Assembly: GCF_002332425.1 (NCBI RefSeq) | Contig: NZ_NRGS01000029.1 | Span: 17,999 to 81,998, forward strand | Direction: 5' to 3' | Origin: Brachybacterium alimentarium | Lineage (GTDB): Bacteria > Actinomycetota > Actinomycetes > Actinomycetales > Dermabacteraceae | DNA: 64,000 bases | Shown here: positions 50,724-59,254 of the stretch, piece after piece | Numbering within the stretch: the stretch's first letter is position 1 | How the letters are laid out: every line of letters begins with the position of its first letter | Translations under genes and position numbers: made by a program | The notes under the pieces: model-generated | Told to the model about the DNA's origin: nothing | Database searches by the model: none | Seen by the model: the letters and a program-made list of their open reading frames with translations, nothing else

Positions 50724-52100
50724 TCAGGCGGTCGCGGTGCGGCGCAGGCGGACGTTCACGAACTCGCCCATGCCCCACCGGCCGAGCTCACGGCCGTATC
50801 CGGAGCGCTTCACCCCGCCGAACGGCAGGCCCGCCTTCGTGGTGCCGTGCTCGTTGATGTAAGCCATCCCGACGTCCAGACGGTCCGCGACCTCCTGGGC
50901 GTGCTCGAGATCCCGGCCCCACACGGACCCGCTGAGGCCGAAGGGCACGTCGTTGGCGAGCTCCACCGCCTCGTCGACCGTGCCCGCAGCGTGGATCACC
51001 GCGACCGGGCCGAAGATCTCCTCGGCGTAGGCGTCCATGTCGGGGGTGACGCCGGTCAGCACCGCAGGGCTCATGAAGGCGCCCTCGCGATCCAGCGCCG
51101 CGCCCCCGGTGTGCAGGGTGGCTCCCTGCTCGACGGCGCGCTCGACCTGCTCGACGACGCCGTCCCGGGCACCGATCGAGGACAGCGGGCCGACGTCGAC
51201 CTGCTCGTCGAGCGGGTCGCCGACGGTTGCGGCCTCGAAGACCTCGACGACGGTGTTCACGAACTCGTCCAGCCGATCCGACGGGACGATCATCCGCTTC
51301 GGCGAGTTGCATGCCTGCCCGGCGTTCGAGAGCCGCGCTGTCGCGACGGTGCGCGCGACCTGCTCGAGCTCCGCGTCCTCGAGGACGATCAGCGGGTCCG
51401 AGCCGCCGAGCTCGAGGACCGACTTCTTCAGGTGCTTCGCGGCGTTCTCCGCCACTGCGGCGCCGGCCTTCTCGCTGCCGGTGAGCGACACGCCCCGCAC
51501 CCGGGGGTCGGCGATCATGTCGGCGAGCTGGTCGTGCGAGACGAAGACGTTGAGGTAGGCGCCGTCGGGCACTCCCGCCTCATGCAGGATCGCGGCCATC
51601 ATCTCGGAGGAGGCGGCGCAGATCCCCGCATGCTTGAGGACGATCGTGTTGCCCGCCATCAGGTTGGGGGCGACGAATCGGGCCACCTGGTAGTACGGGT
51701 AGTTCCAGGGCATCACGCCGACGAGGGGGCCGATCGGCTCGGTCTGCACGAGGGATTCCTGGGCACCCTGAGGATCCAGCTGCTCGGGCGCGAGCAGCTC
51801 GGGTCCGTGCGTGGCGTACCAGCGGTAGATGGAGCCGGCCAGCGCGACCTCTCCGATCGACTGCTGCAGCGGCTTGCCCATCTCCGTCGCGATCAGCTCG
51901 GCGAGCTCCCTGCTCCGGGCGTCGTAGGCGTCGGCGACCCGCTCCAGCGCGGCTGCCCGCTCCTGCGCAGGGGTGGCGCGCCAGGAGGAGAAGGCGGCGT
52001 GCGAGCTGCTGAGAACGTTCTCGATGCCGGCGTCGTCCAGAGTGCCGAATTCCTTGTCGGTCCGTCCCGTGGTCGGGTTGGTCGTCGTGTATCCAGCCAT
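50724..52100 (-). CDS. NAD(P)-dependent aldehyde dehydrogenase, succinate-semialdehyde type
   Basis: The 458-residue enzyme oxidises an aldehyde to an acid. It has the cofactor region MPWNYPYYQVARF, the general base Glu in VLELGGSDPLIVL (about 229), the catalytic Cys in NAGQACNSPKRMIV (about 263) and the C-terminal EIFGPVAVI. Overall text is closest to short, N-terminally trimmed succinate-semialdehyde dehydrogenases (GabD2/Sad type), so the substrate is probably succinic semialdehyde; this is inference. In the ATG at 52100 the AGGAG abuts the start with almost no spacing, which is odd. Upstream it diverges from an oxidoreductase gene. Confidence 0.88.
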   Translation of the reverse strand: MAGYTTTNPTTGRTDKEFGTLDDAGIENVLSSSHAAFSSWRATPAQERAAALERVADAYDARSRELAELIATEMGKPLQQSIGEVALAGSIYRWYATHGPELLAPEQLDPQGAQESLVQTEPIGPLVGVMPWNYPYYQVARFVAPNLMAGNTIVLKHAGICAASSEMMAAILHEAGVPDGAYLNVFVSHDQLADMIADPRVRGVSLTGSEKAGAAVAENAAKHLKKSVLELGGSDPLIVLEDAELEQVARTVATARLSNAGQACNSPKRMIVPSDRLDEFVNTVVEVFEAATVGDPLDEQVDVGPLSSIGARDGVVEQVERAVEQGATLHTGGAALDREGAFMSPAVLTGVTPDMDAYAEEIFGPVAVIHAAGTVDEAVELANDVPFGLSGSVWGRDLEHAQEVADRLDVGMAYINEHGTTKAGLPFGGVKRSGYGRELGRWGMGEFVNVRLRRTATA

Positions 52101-52220
52101 CTCCTCACCGTTGCCGGTGAGCTCGACTATGTAAAGGGGAGGGGGCGATATCAGGGGTCCGAGCGACCGCACGGTCCGCAGTCGTTGCCCGGTGGCGGCG
52201 GCGGGTGCTAGGCAGAGGGC

Positions 52221-53162
52221 ATGCGTGCCATCGGAGTGACCCAGTACGGAGGCCCTGAGGCGTTGCACGAGATCGACGTCCCCGCCGAGGAGCTCGGCGC
52301 CGGGAGCGTGCGGATCCGCGTGAACGCCGCCGCGGTGAGTCCCACGGACACGGCCGTGCGCAGCGGGGCCCGCTCGGAGTCCGACCGCGCCGAGGATCCC
52401 GGCGACGTCCCCGGTATGGACATCGCCGGTGTCGTCGCGGAGATCGGCCTGCAGAGCGAGGCCGGGCTCGCCGTCGGCGATCGCGTGGTGGGGATCGTCG
52501 TGCCCGCCGGTGCGCACGGCGCCTATCGGGACGAGATCGTGCTGCCGCTGAGGTCAGTGGTGCGCGCCCCGGCGGGCCCCTCGGACGCGGAGGCCGCGAC
52601 GCTGCCGATGAATGCCCTCACCGCTCGCCGCGCGCTGGACCTGCTCGCCCTGGAACCCGGGCGGACGCTCGCCGTCACGGGCGCGGCCGGCACCCTCGGC
52701 GGATACCTGATCCAGCTGGCGAAGGCCGACGGCCTCAGGGTGATCGCCGACGCGGCGGAGCAGGACGAGCAGCTGGTCCGCACCCTCGGAGCCGACGAGG
52801 TGGTGCGCCGCGGCGCCGACGTCGCGGACCGCATCCGCGATCTCGTCCCGGACGGCGCCGACGGCCTCGCCGATGCCTCCGTCCAGTCCGCGCAGGTCCT
52901 CCCTGCCGTCAAGGACGGCGGTGCGGTCGCCACGTTCCGCGGCTACCAGGGCGAGGGAGCCCGCGGCGTGAGGGTCCACCCGGTGAGGGTGCGCGACGTC
53001 GCGCAGGAGCGCGAGATGCTCGACGAGCTCCGCGACCTCGCCGCGCAGGGCGTGCTCACCCTGCGCGTGGCCGACGTGCTTCCTGCGGCGCAGGCCGCGG
53101 AGGCGCACCGCCGGCTCGAGGCCGGAGGCGTGCGAGGGCGACTCGTCCTCGACCTCAGATGA
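52221..53162 (+). CDS. zinc-independent NADP oxidoreductase, quinone-reductase-like
   Basis: This 313-residue medium-chain dehydrogenase/reductase has the groES-like N-terminal fold (MRAIGVTQYGGPEALHEIDV), the substrate loop MNALTARRALDLL and the cofactor-binding Rossmann motif VTGAAGTLGGYLIQLAK (about 153-169). No zinc-ligand cysteines are present, so it belongs to the quinone-oxidoreductase branch that reduces quinones or enones with NADPH. AGAGGG precedes the ATG. Its 3' end overlaps the convergent NYN gene by eight bases. Confidence 0.85.
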   Translation: MRAIGVTQYGGPEALHEIDVPAEELGAGSVRIRVNAAAVSPTDTAVRSGARSESDRAEDPGDVPGMDIAGVVAEIGLQSEAGLAVGDRVVGIVVPAGAHGAYRDEIVLPLRSVVRAPAGPSDAEAATLPMNALTARRALDLLALEPGRTLAVTGAAGTLGGYLIQLAKADGLRVIADAAEQDEQLVRTLGADEVVRRGADVADRIRDLVPDGADGLADASVQSAQVLPAVKDGGAVATFRGYQGEGARGVRVHPVRVRDVAQEREMLDELRDLAAQGVLTLRVADVLPAAQAAEAHRRLEAGGVRGRLVLDLR

Positions 53163-53703
53163 ACTCGAGCGGATCGAAGTCGTCGATGTCGATGATCCGC
53201 ACGCGCGGCAGTCGGCTGGTGAACGCGGCGACGTCGTACTCGAGGTCGTGGAACTCGATGCCCGGGATGTCCTGCAGGTCCGCGGCCATGAACTCGCGGA
53301 AGCCCACCAGGGCGGTGCGCCGATCCGGCGTCGAGGCCAGATCCTCCATCTGCGGGACGAAGTCCTTGTCGTGGCTGACCAGCATGACGTCCGCCGGGCG
53401 CGACTGCAGCGCCTCCGCGGTGCGCTGGATCGCGATGTCCACGACCTTGCCCTCGCCACGCAGCGGCACGGTCTTGTAGCCCAGCGCGATGAGCGCCTGC
53501 ACGAAGCCCGAGGGCAGGCTGTCGCCGACCGCGAGGAAGAACAGGCCCTTCACGGGCTGAGCCCACGAGTCCTCCGCGTGGTGGAGCAGCTTGTTCCAAC
53601 GGGGGCGCTCCTCGGGCTGAGGGCGTCGGCCGAGGACCGAGATGCCGAGCGTGGCGTCGATGTTCTCGCCGTCCACCAGGAGGTACGTGGTGCGTTCTGT
53701 CAT
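53155..53703 (-). CDS. NYN-domain (PIN-like) putative ribonuclease
   Basis: The 182 residues form a NYN domain, a PIN-like nuclease fold (DUF88/LabA family). Acidic residues that would hold the metal are visible in YLLVDGENIDATLG (Asp11), KVVDIAIQ and MLVSHDKDFVPQM. It may act on RNA; the target is unknown. The tail RVRIIDIDDFDPLEFI is acidic. The ATG at 53703 has no Shine-Dalgarno sequence but follows TAAGGT by six bases. Confidence 0.85.
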   Translation of the reverse strand: MTERTTYLLVDGENIDATLGISVLGRRPQPEERPRWNKLLHHAEDSWAQPVKGLFFLAVGDSLPSGFVQALIALGYKTVPLRGEGKVVDIAIQRTAEALQSRPADVMLVSHDKDFVPQMEDLASTPDRRTALVGFREFMAADLQDIPGIEFHDLEYDVAAFTSRLPRVRIIDIDDFDPLEFI

Positions 53704-54310
53704 GGTTCGACCTTACGCGCTCACGAGTCCGCTCACCGACCCCCGCGCGGGGGTGACGCGGGGAGAGGGGGCGGGTGCGGCTCATGCACGGACTCTGTGC
53801 GGATTCTGTGCGGATTCTTCGTGGAATTGTCGGAATGATGGCGGTGGGTGGCGAGGAATGTGCGCGACGCTTCCTCCACAATGGCAGTTCATCCACATGG
53901 TGAAGAGAAGTATTGACTTCTTGCGAAATGCGGGATTCATGGCGGGTGTCGGCGTGGCACCGGAGTGTTCTGCGGGAGGCGCGTCGCATCACGGGCAGTA
54001 GGGATCGCGAGTCGCCGTGCGACGGAGCCGCGTGACTGCCCGGCCCCGGGCAGAAGCGCTCCACCTGCTGGTAGGCGTGCTGGCACCTGTGCTGTGCTGT
54101 GTGCTGCTGTGTGCCGCAGCCGTTCGCGCGGCAGGCATCGTCGCCTCTCCTCGTCGGCCGGCCCCTCTTGCCACCTTTCCTCCACAGAGGGTGGTTATCC
54201 ACAATCTGCGAAGAATACCGTCAGGCGCTTTCTTCGGTCAGTGAAGTGTTCTAGAATTGAGGGAGTCAGGGGCGGCAGGGGTGCCGGCATGGGGATGGTG
54301 AGGAGGGGTC
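53704..54310. other. 607-bp intergenic region with promoter and DnaA box
   Basis: No gene is seen; GC is visibly lower than in the flanking genes. The region holds an exact DnaA box TTATCCACA (54195-54203) and a likely sigma-70 promoter for the DUF222-HNH gene, TTTCTT (54229-54234), 17 bases, TAGAAT (54252-54257). The left end (53710-53715) is the NYN gene's -10 box. Other TCCACA-containing words occur near 53876, 53892 and 54181 but are poor box matches. Confidence 0.6.
53710..53715 (-). promoter_or_regulatory. -10 box for leaderless NYN mRNA
   Basis: TAAGGT, six bases, then ATG on the minus strand. Confidence 0.55.
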
Positions 54311-55882
54311 ATGGGGGACGAACTGGAATCCGATATTCCTGTATGGCCCGTGCGCGCCCGGCACGAGCTCACCGAGCAGCGGATCGTCGAGGCCGCCGAG
54401 GTCGGGGGCGACGTCGACCAGGCGACCCGCGTGCGCGGCATCCATAGGACGATGCGCGAGCGCACGATGCTCTACGCCGAGCAGATGCGGCTGCTCACCG
54501 AGTTCTTCACCCGCGATCCCGAGGTGGAGGGGTGCCTCGACGTCGCGGACGTCTCCGCCATGAAGGTCGCCGTCGGCCTGCGGAGCTCCACCCATCGCGC
54601 CGAGGCCCTGATCCGCGACGCGCACCGCAGTGTCGAGCTGATGCCGCGGACGTTCGAGGCTCTCGCTCGGGGCGATCTGCCCGAGGACTTCCACCAGTAC
54701 CTGCTGCGCCGCGTGCGCCGCCTGGAGGACGACCAGGTGCGCGACGTCGACGCCCACGTGGCGGTCTGGGAGCTCGCATCGATCTCGAGGAGCCAGTTCG
54801 AGCGGCACGTGCGGTTGATCGTGGCCCTGGTCAGCGCCGGGACCATCACGTCGCCGCGCGAGCCGGAACGGGATGTGCGCCTGGAGCACGCCGATCCGGC
54901 CAGCGGCACGGCGACCCTGTCCGTGAGCGGGCCGATCCCGGAGATCACGGCCCTGATGCATCGCCTCGACATGAGCGCCCGCGACGTGCAGAGAGCCCAG
55001 CGGCACGCCCTCGAGAGCGGCGAAGAGGGGCCGCTGCCCTTCGACATCGACGAGAACCTCCGTGAGCGGGGCAGCGCGCTCTCGCTGGCCACCCTGCGCT
55101 ATGCGATCCTCACGCGGTCGATGCTCGACATCGACCCCGTGCAGGAGACGGCCACCCTGCACAAGATCCTGGTGACCGTGCCGGCGATGACGCTGATGGG
55201 CCGCGAGAACGCGCCCGGCCTGCTCAACGGGACCACGCCGATCAGTGCTGATCAGGCTCGGGCCCTCGCCGCCGGTCAGAACACCTGGTACCGGATCCTC
55301 ACCGACCCGATCACCGGCGCGTACCTCCCGGTCACCGCGGAGACCTATCAGCCCACCGCCCAGATGCGGCTCCAGCTCCGGCTGCGCCATCCGCTCTGCG
55401 CCGCGCCGGGCTGCACGCGCCCCACGGTGCTCGCCGCCGAGGATGATCACCTCATCGAATACGACCACGAGGATCCCGGCAGCGGCGGCCCCACCAGCCT
55501 GTGGAACCTCCATCGGCTGTGCTGGCTGCACCACAAGCAGAAGACCGCCGGGCAGACGGACCCGACACGAGACGTCGAGGACACCTCGTGCCGGGAGCCC
55601 GTCGAGACCACGTGGACCATCGACGGCGACGTCGCGACCCGTACTCGTGCGGACCACGACCTGCTCACCCCGATCATCGCGAAGACGCTCGCCGCTACGT
55701 GGCAATCCCACGAGCGACTGCACGAAGAGGCGGTCCACCTCCGCGAGGAGGAGCAGGCCACGCCGCCGGCCGACTGCGTCGCCCAGGAGCGGCGGAGCAT
55801 CGTGCGCCGCTTCTTCCTGCCGCCCCGCACGGATCCTCCACCGAAGCGCTCGGAGACCTGGGACGAACCGCCGCCCTTCTGA
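54311..55882 (+). CDS. DUF222 protein with C-terminal HNH nuclease domain
   Basis: The 523-residue protein has the long helical DUF222 domain (about 20-340; RTMRERTMLYAEQMRLL and later AILTRSMLDIDP) and an HNH endonuclease module (about 370-425): CAAPGCTRP, then the metal-binding DDHLIEYDHEDPGSGG, WNLHRLCWLHHKQKT. The zinc-type cysteines and the D-H and H-H pairs look intact, so nuclease activity is plausible. Such proteins occur in many copies in actinobacterial genomes; their role is unknown. GAGGAGG precedes the ATG. It ends nine bases from the convergent formaldehyde-dehydrogenase gene. Confidence 0.88.
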   Translation: MGDELESDIPVWPVRARHELTEQRIVEAAEVGGDVDQATRVRGIHRTMRERTMLYAEQMRLLTEFFTRDPEVEGCLDVADVSAMKVAVGLRSSTHRAEALIRDAHRSVELMPRTFEALARGDLPEDFHQYLLRRVRRLEDDQVRDVDAHVAVWELASISRSQFERHVRLIVALVSAGTITSPREPERDVRLEHADPASGTATLSVSGPIPEITALMHRLDMSARDVQRAQRHALESGEEGPLPFDIDENLRERGSALSLATLRYAILTRSMLDIDPVQETATLHKILVTVPAMTLMGRENAPGLLNGTTPISADQARALAAGQNTWYRILTDPITGAYLPVTAETYQPTAQMRLQLRLRHPLCAAPGCTRPTVLAAEDDHLIEYDHEDPGSGGPTSLWNLHRLCWLHHKQKTAGQTDPTRDVEDTSCREPVETTWTIDGDVATRTRADHDLLTPIIAKTLAATWQSHERLHEEAVHLREEEQATPPADCVAQERRSIVRRFFLPPRTDPPPKRSETWDEPPPF

Positions 55883-55891
55883 CCGCTCTGC

Positions 55892-57118
55892 TCAGAGCGC
55901 CTCGACCTTCCCGGTGACCCCGTGCGGATCGATGACGTACTTCTTGGCGACCCCGGCGTCGAACGCCTCGTAGCCCTTCGGGGCGTCATCCAGGGAGATG
56001 GCGGTGGCGTTCACGGCATCGGCGATCTGCACCGTGTCGTGCAGGATCGACTCCATGAGCCGGCGGTGGTAGCTCATCACCGGGCACTGGCCGGTGGTGA
56101 ACGACAGCGCCTTCGCCCAGCCCAGTCCGAGTCGCAGCGACAGCGAGCCCTCCTGGGCCGCCTCGTCCACGCCGCCCGGGTCACCCGTGACGTACAGGCC
56201 GGGGATGCCGAGCGCACCGCCGGCACGGGTGACGTCCATGAGGGTGTTCAGCACCGTCGCGGGAGCCTCCTGTGCGCCCTTGCCATGGCCGCGGGCCTCG
56301 AAGCCGACCGCGTCGACCCCGGCGTCGACCTCCTCGCGGCCCAGGATCCTCGCGATACCCTCACGGGCGTCCTCCTGGGACACGTCGATGGTCTCGCAGC
56401 CGAAGGAGGCCGCGTTGGCCAGGCGCTCCGCGTTCATGTCCGCCATGATCACCACCGAGGCGCCCAGCAGCTGAGCGCCGACGGCGGCCGCGGTGCCGAC
56501 GGGGCCGGCGCCGGCGATGTACACCGACGAGCCCGGACCCACGCCGGCGGTGACGGCCCCGTGGAAACCGGTGGGAAAGATGTCCGAGAGCATGGTCAGG
56601 TCGAGGATCTTCTCCATCGCCTGGTCCTTGTCGGGGAACTTCAGCAGGTTCCAGTCGGCGTAGGGGACCAGCACGTATTCGGCCTGGCCGCCCACCCAGC
56701 CGCCCATGTCCACATACCCATAGGCGCTGCCGGGGCGGTCCGGGTTCACGTTCAGGCAGATCTCGGTACGGCGGTTCTTGCACATCTCGCAGCGTCCGCA
56801 GGAGATGTTGAAGGGCACAGAGACCAGGTCGCCCTTCCGGATAAACTCGACGCCCGGGCCGGTCTCGATCACCTCGCCGGTGATCTCGTGGCCGAGCACC
56901 AGCCCTTCCGGTGCGGTGGTGCGGCCGCGCACCATGTGCTGGTCGGAGCCGCAGATGTTCGTGGTGACGACCTTGAGGATCGCGGCATGGGGGAGCTTCC
57001 GGCCGACGTTGTCCGGATTCACCCCCGGCCCGTCCTTCAGCTCATAGGTGGGGTAGTCGATGTCGACGACCTCGACGGTGCCGGGTCCCTGATAGGCGAT
57101 GGCGCGATTGCTGGTCAT
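55892..57118 (-). CDS. zinc-dependent formaldehyde-dehydrogenase-type MDR enzyme
   Basis: The 408-residue enzyme belongs to the glutathione-independent formaldehyde dehydrogenase branch (Pseudomonas FdhA type) of zinc alcohol dehydrogenases. Catalytic zinc ligands are C56 in NICGSDQHM and H77-E78 in GHE; structural zinc cysteines are C107, C110, C113 and C121; the NAD-binding motif is GAGPVGTAAAVGAQLLGA. It probably oxidises formaldehyde or another aldehyde with bound NAD. AAGGAGG precedes the ATG. It lies 140 bp after the Gfo/Idh gene on the same strand and may be the last gene of that set or transcribed alone. Confidence 0.88.
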   Translation of the reverse strand: MTSNRAIAYQGPGTVEVVDIDYPTYELKDGPGVNPDNVGRKLPHAAILKVVTTNICGSDQHMVRGRTTAPEGLVLGHEITGEVIETGPGVEFIRKGDLVSVPFNISCGRCEMCKNRRTEICLNVNPDRPGSAYGYVDMGGWVGGQAEYVLVPYADWNLLKFPDKDQAMEKILDLTMLSDIFPTGFHGAVTAGVGPGSSVYIAGAGPVGTAAAVGAQLLGASVVIMADMNAERLANAASFGCETIDVSQEDAREGIARILGREEVDAGVDAVGFEARGHGKGAQEAPATVLNTLMDVTRAGGALGIPGLYVTGDPGGVDEAAQEGSLSLRLGLGWAKALSFTTGQCPVMSYHRRLMESILHDTVQIADAVNATAISLDDAPKGYEAFDAGVAKKYVIDPHGVTGKVEAL

Positions 57119-57258
57119 AGGAAAGGCCTCCTTGCCGTGCCGGGGCGGCCCCGGGAGCGTCGTTGCTCCGATGGGGGACCGCGTCCGACCAGGCTAGGTG
57201 GTGCAGGTCACGAAGTCGACCGGTGACAGAGCACCGACGGCCCCGCCGATCCGACGGC

Positions 57259-58320
57259 TCAGGACATCGTGACCTCGCGGCCCGTCCGCGCGGACTCGTA
57301 GATGCCCTCGAGGATCCGCACGATCTCGACGCCGTGCCAGGCCGGCGCGACCGATTCAGCGCGGCCGAGGCCCGCGTCCACGAAGTTCTGGATCTCGTTG
57401 GCGAAGCCGGGGCCGAACTCGAACGTGCGCGAGGCGATCTGCGGCTCGATGTTCACCACGGAATCGTGCATCTCGGTGGCGATGTGCAGGGCCGGCTCGA
57501 GCTCCGCGCCGCCCTTCTCGCCGTAGACGGACACGTCGATGGAGTCCTGCGTGGCGTGCAGCGAGTACGAGCAGTCCAGCAGCAGCGAGGCACCGTTCTC
57601 GAAGCGGATCACGGCATTGGCGAGGTCCTCGACGGTGTTCTTGGTGGGGTCGTAGTCCGCCACCGTGTAGCGCGGCATCGTCGTGACGTTCGCGCGGTTG
57701 CCCAGCCGGTCGTAGGTGTTGCCGCTGACCGAGACCACCTTCGGGCTGCCCATCAGGTACCAGCACAGGTCCAGCACGTGGATGCCGATGTCCAGCAGCG
57801 GGCCGCCGCCGGCGATCTCCTTGTCCGCGAACCAGCCGCCGGGGTTGCCGACCCGTCGGATGCAGCTGGCCTTGGCGTAGTAGATCTCGCCCAGCTCGTC
57901 CGCATCGATGAAGGACTTCAGCACCTGGCAGTTCGCGGAGTGACGGCGCACGAAGCCCACCTGGACCACTCGATCGGAGGCCTCGACGGTCCGCTGGATC
58001 TCCTCGGCCTCCTCGAGCGTGCGCGCGATGGGCTTCTCCACCAGCACGTGCTTGCCGGCCTCGATCGCGGCGATCGCCCAGGTGGCGTGGGAGTTGTTCC
58101 AGGTGCAGATCGAGACGCCGTCGATCTCGGGGTCGGCCAGCAGCTCCTGCGGGTCCGCGTACGCGCGGTGCGCGCCGTACTTCTCGGCCACGGACTGCGC
58201 ACGTTCGAGGTTGATGTCGGCGACGGCGATCAGCTCGACGTCGGGATTCTCCGAGTACGCGGTGAGGTGGGACTGGGCGATGCTGCCGGCGCCGATGACG
58301 CCGACTCGGAACTTCGACAT
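57259..58320 (-). CDS. Gfo/Idh/MocA-family dehydrogenase
   Basis: This 353-residue NAD(P)-dependent sugar or polyol dehydrogenase has the Rossmann motif GVIGAGSIAQSHL (8-20), the catalytic EKPIA (about 95-99) and a C-terminal alpha/beta domain with GGGPLLDIGIHVLDLCWYLMG, where the family's catalytic Asp and His sit in DIGIH. Substrate may be inositol-like or a keto sugar; the neighbouring isomerase and ROK regulator support sugar catabolism. The ATG at 58320 follows AAGGAA; longer upstream readings overlap the isomerase gene in another frame and are rejected. Confidence 0.9.
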   Translation of the reverse strand: MSKFRVGVIGAGSIAQSHLTAYSENPDVELIAVADINLERAQSVAEKYGAHRAYADPQELLADPEIDGVSICTWNNSHATWAIAAIEAGKHVLVEKPIARTLEEAEEIQRTVEASDRVVQVGFVRRHSANCQVLKSFIDADELGEIYYAKASCIRRVGNPGGWFADKEIAGGGPLLDIGIHVLDLCWYLMGSPKVVSVSGNTYDRLGNRANVTTMPRYTVADYDPTKNTVEDLANAVIRFENGASLLLDCSYSLHATQDSIDVSVYGEKGGAELEPALHIATEMHDSVVNIEPQIASRTFEFGPGFANEIQNFVDAGLGRAESVAPAWHGVEIVRILEGIYESARTGREVTMS

Positions 58321-58354
58321 GGGGGTGATTCCTTCTGCGGGGTGCGGGTGGTGG

Positions 58355-59254
58355 TCAGGCGGTCTCGAGCAGCCGGCGGGCGTTGGCCAGGCCGCGCTCG
58401 CAGCCCAGCAGGCAGTCCTCCCAGCCCTCGAACTCGATGGAGGCGAACCCGGTGTAGCCGGAGGCCCTGATGGCGCGGGCGACCGCCGGGAGGTCGATGT
58501 CGCCGTTGCCGACGACCGCACCGCGCAGGTGCTTGCCGCCGCGGCTGCGGAACCAGCCCTCGCCGGGATCGGCGTCGGCCGGACGGATGTAGAAGTCCTT
58601 GAAGTGCACGACCATCGCGTACGGCAGGTTCTGTTCGACGGACACCTCGGGCGCCTCGTCGACGCAGACGAAGTTGCCGACATCGAGCGTGGTGCGGAAG
58701 TTCGGCTCGTCCACGGCGTGGATGATCCGGCGCACGCGGTCCGCCGCCTGCACGAAGAAGCCATGGTTCTCGAGGCTCGTGGTGACGCCCTTGGTCGCGG
58801 CGTACTGCGCGATCTCCTTGCTGGCCGCGACGATCGAGGGGAGCGCCGCCTCGAACCGCGGGGTGTCGTCCCCGTCGACGCCGGCGTGGGCCACCACGTC
58901 GTGGCGCATCTGGCGGATCCCGAGGGACTCGGCGAGATCCACGTACTCCTTCACGCGGCTGATCCGGGTGGCGAGCTCGCGGGGGTCGTCGGCCAGGAAG
59001 TCCGCGCCGATCGCGAGCGTGGAGAGCGTGACCCCCGCCCGCTCGGCCGTCTCTCGGATCTGCTCCACATAGGAGGGATCGGAGGCGATGGTGGGGATCG
59101 GGCTGTCGGCGGCGTCGCTGAGCACGGCGAGCTCGAGGTGCTCGCCCTCGCTCGCAGCGACCCACTCGATCACCTCCGGAAGGGTCATCTCGCCGGTGGA
59201 GAGCTTGGAATGGAAGCTGTAGGAGCTGAAGCCGAGGCTGATGCCGGTGGTCAT
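58355..59254 (-). CDS. sugar phosphate isomerase/epimerase (TIM barrel)
   Basis: The 299-residue protein has the xylose-isomerase-like TIM barrel (AP endonuclease 2 superfamily): SLGFSSYSFHSKL at the N terminus, then metal-binding strands with TTSLENHGFF, RTTLDVGNFV, VVHFKDFYIRP and SIEFEGWEDC, which supply the Glu-Asp-His-Glu metal set. It probably isomerises or epimerises a keto sugar upstream of the Gfo/Idh enzyme. Its ATG overlaps the ROK gene stop (ATGA), and the Gfo/Idh gene follows 34 bp after its own stop, so the three form one unit. Confidence 0.88.
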   Translation of the reverse strand: MTTGISLGFSSYSFHSKLSTGEMTLPEVIEWVAASEGEHLELAVLSDAADSPIPTIASDPSYVEQIRETAERAGVTLSTLAIGADFLADDPRELATRISRVKEYVDLAESLGIRQMRHDVVAHAGVDGDDTPRFEAALPSIVAASKEIAQYAATKGVTTSLENHGFFVQAADRVRRIIHAVDEPNFRTTLDVGNFVCVDEAPEVSVEQNLPYAMVVHFKDFYIRPADADPGEGWFRSRGGKHLRGAVVGNGDIDLPAVARAIRASGYTGFASIEFEGWEDCLLGCERGLANARRLLETA

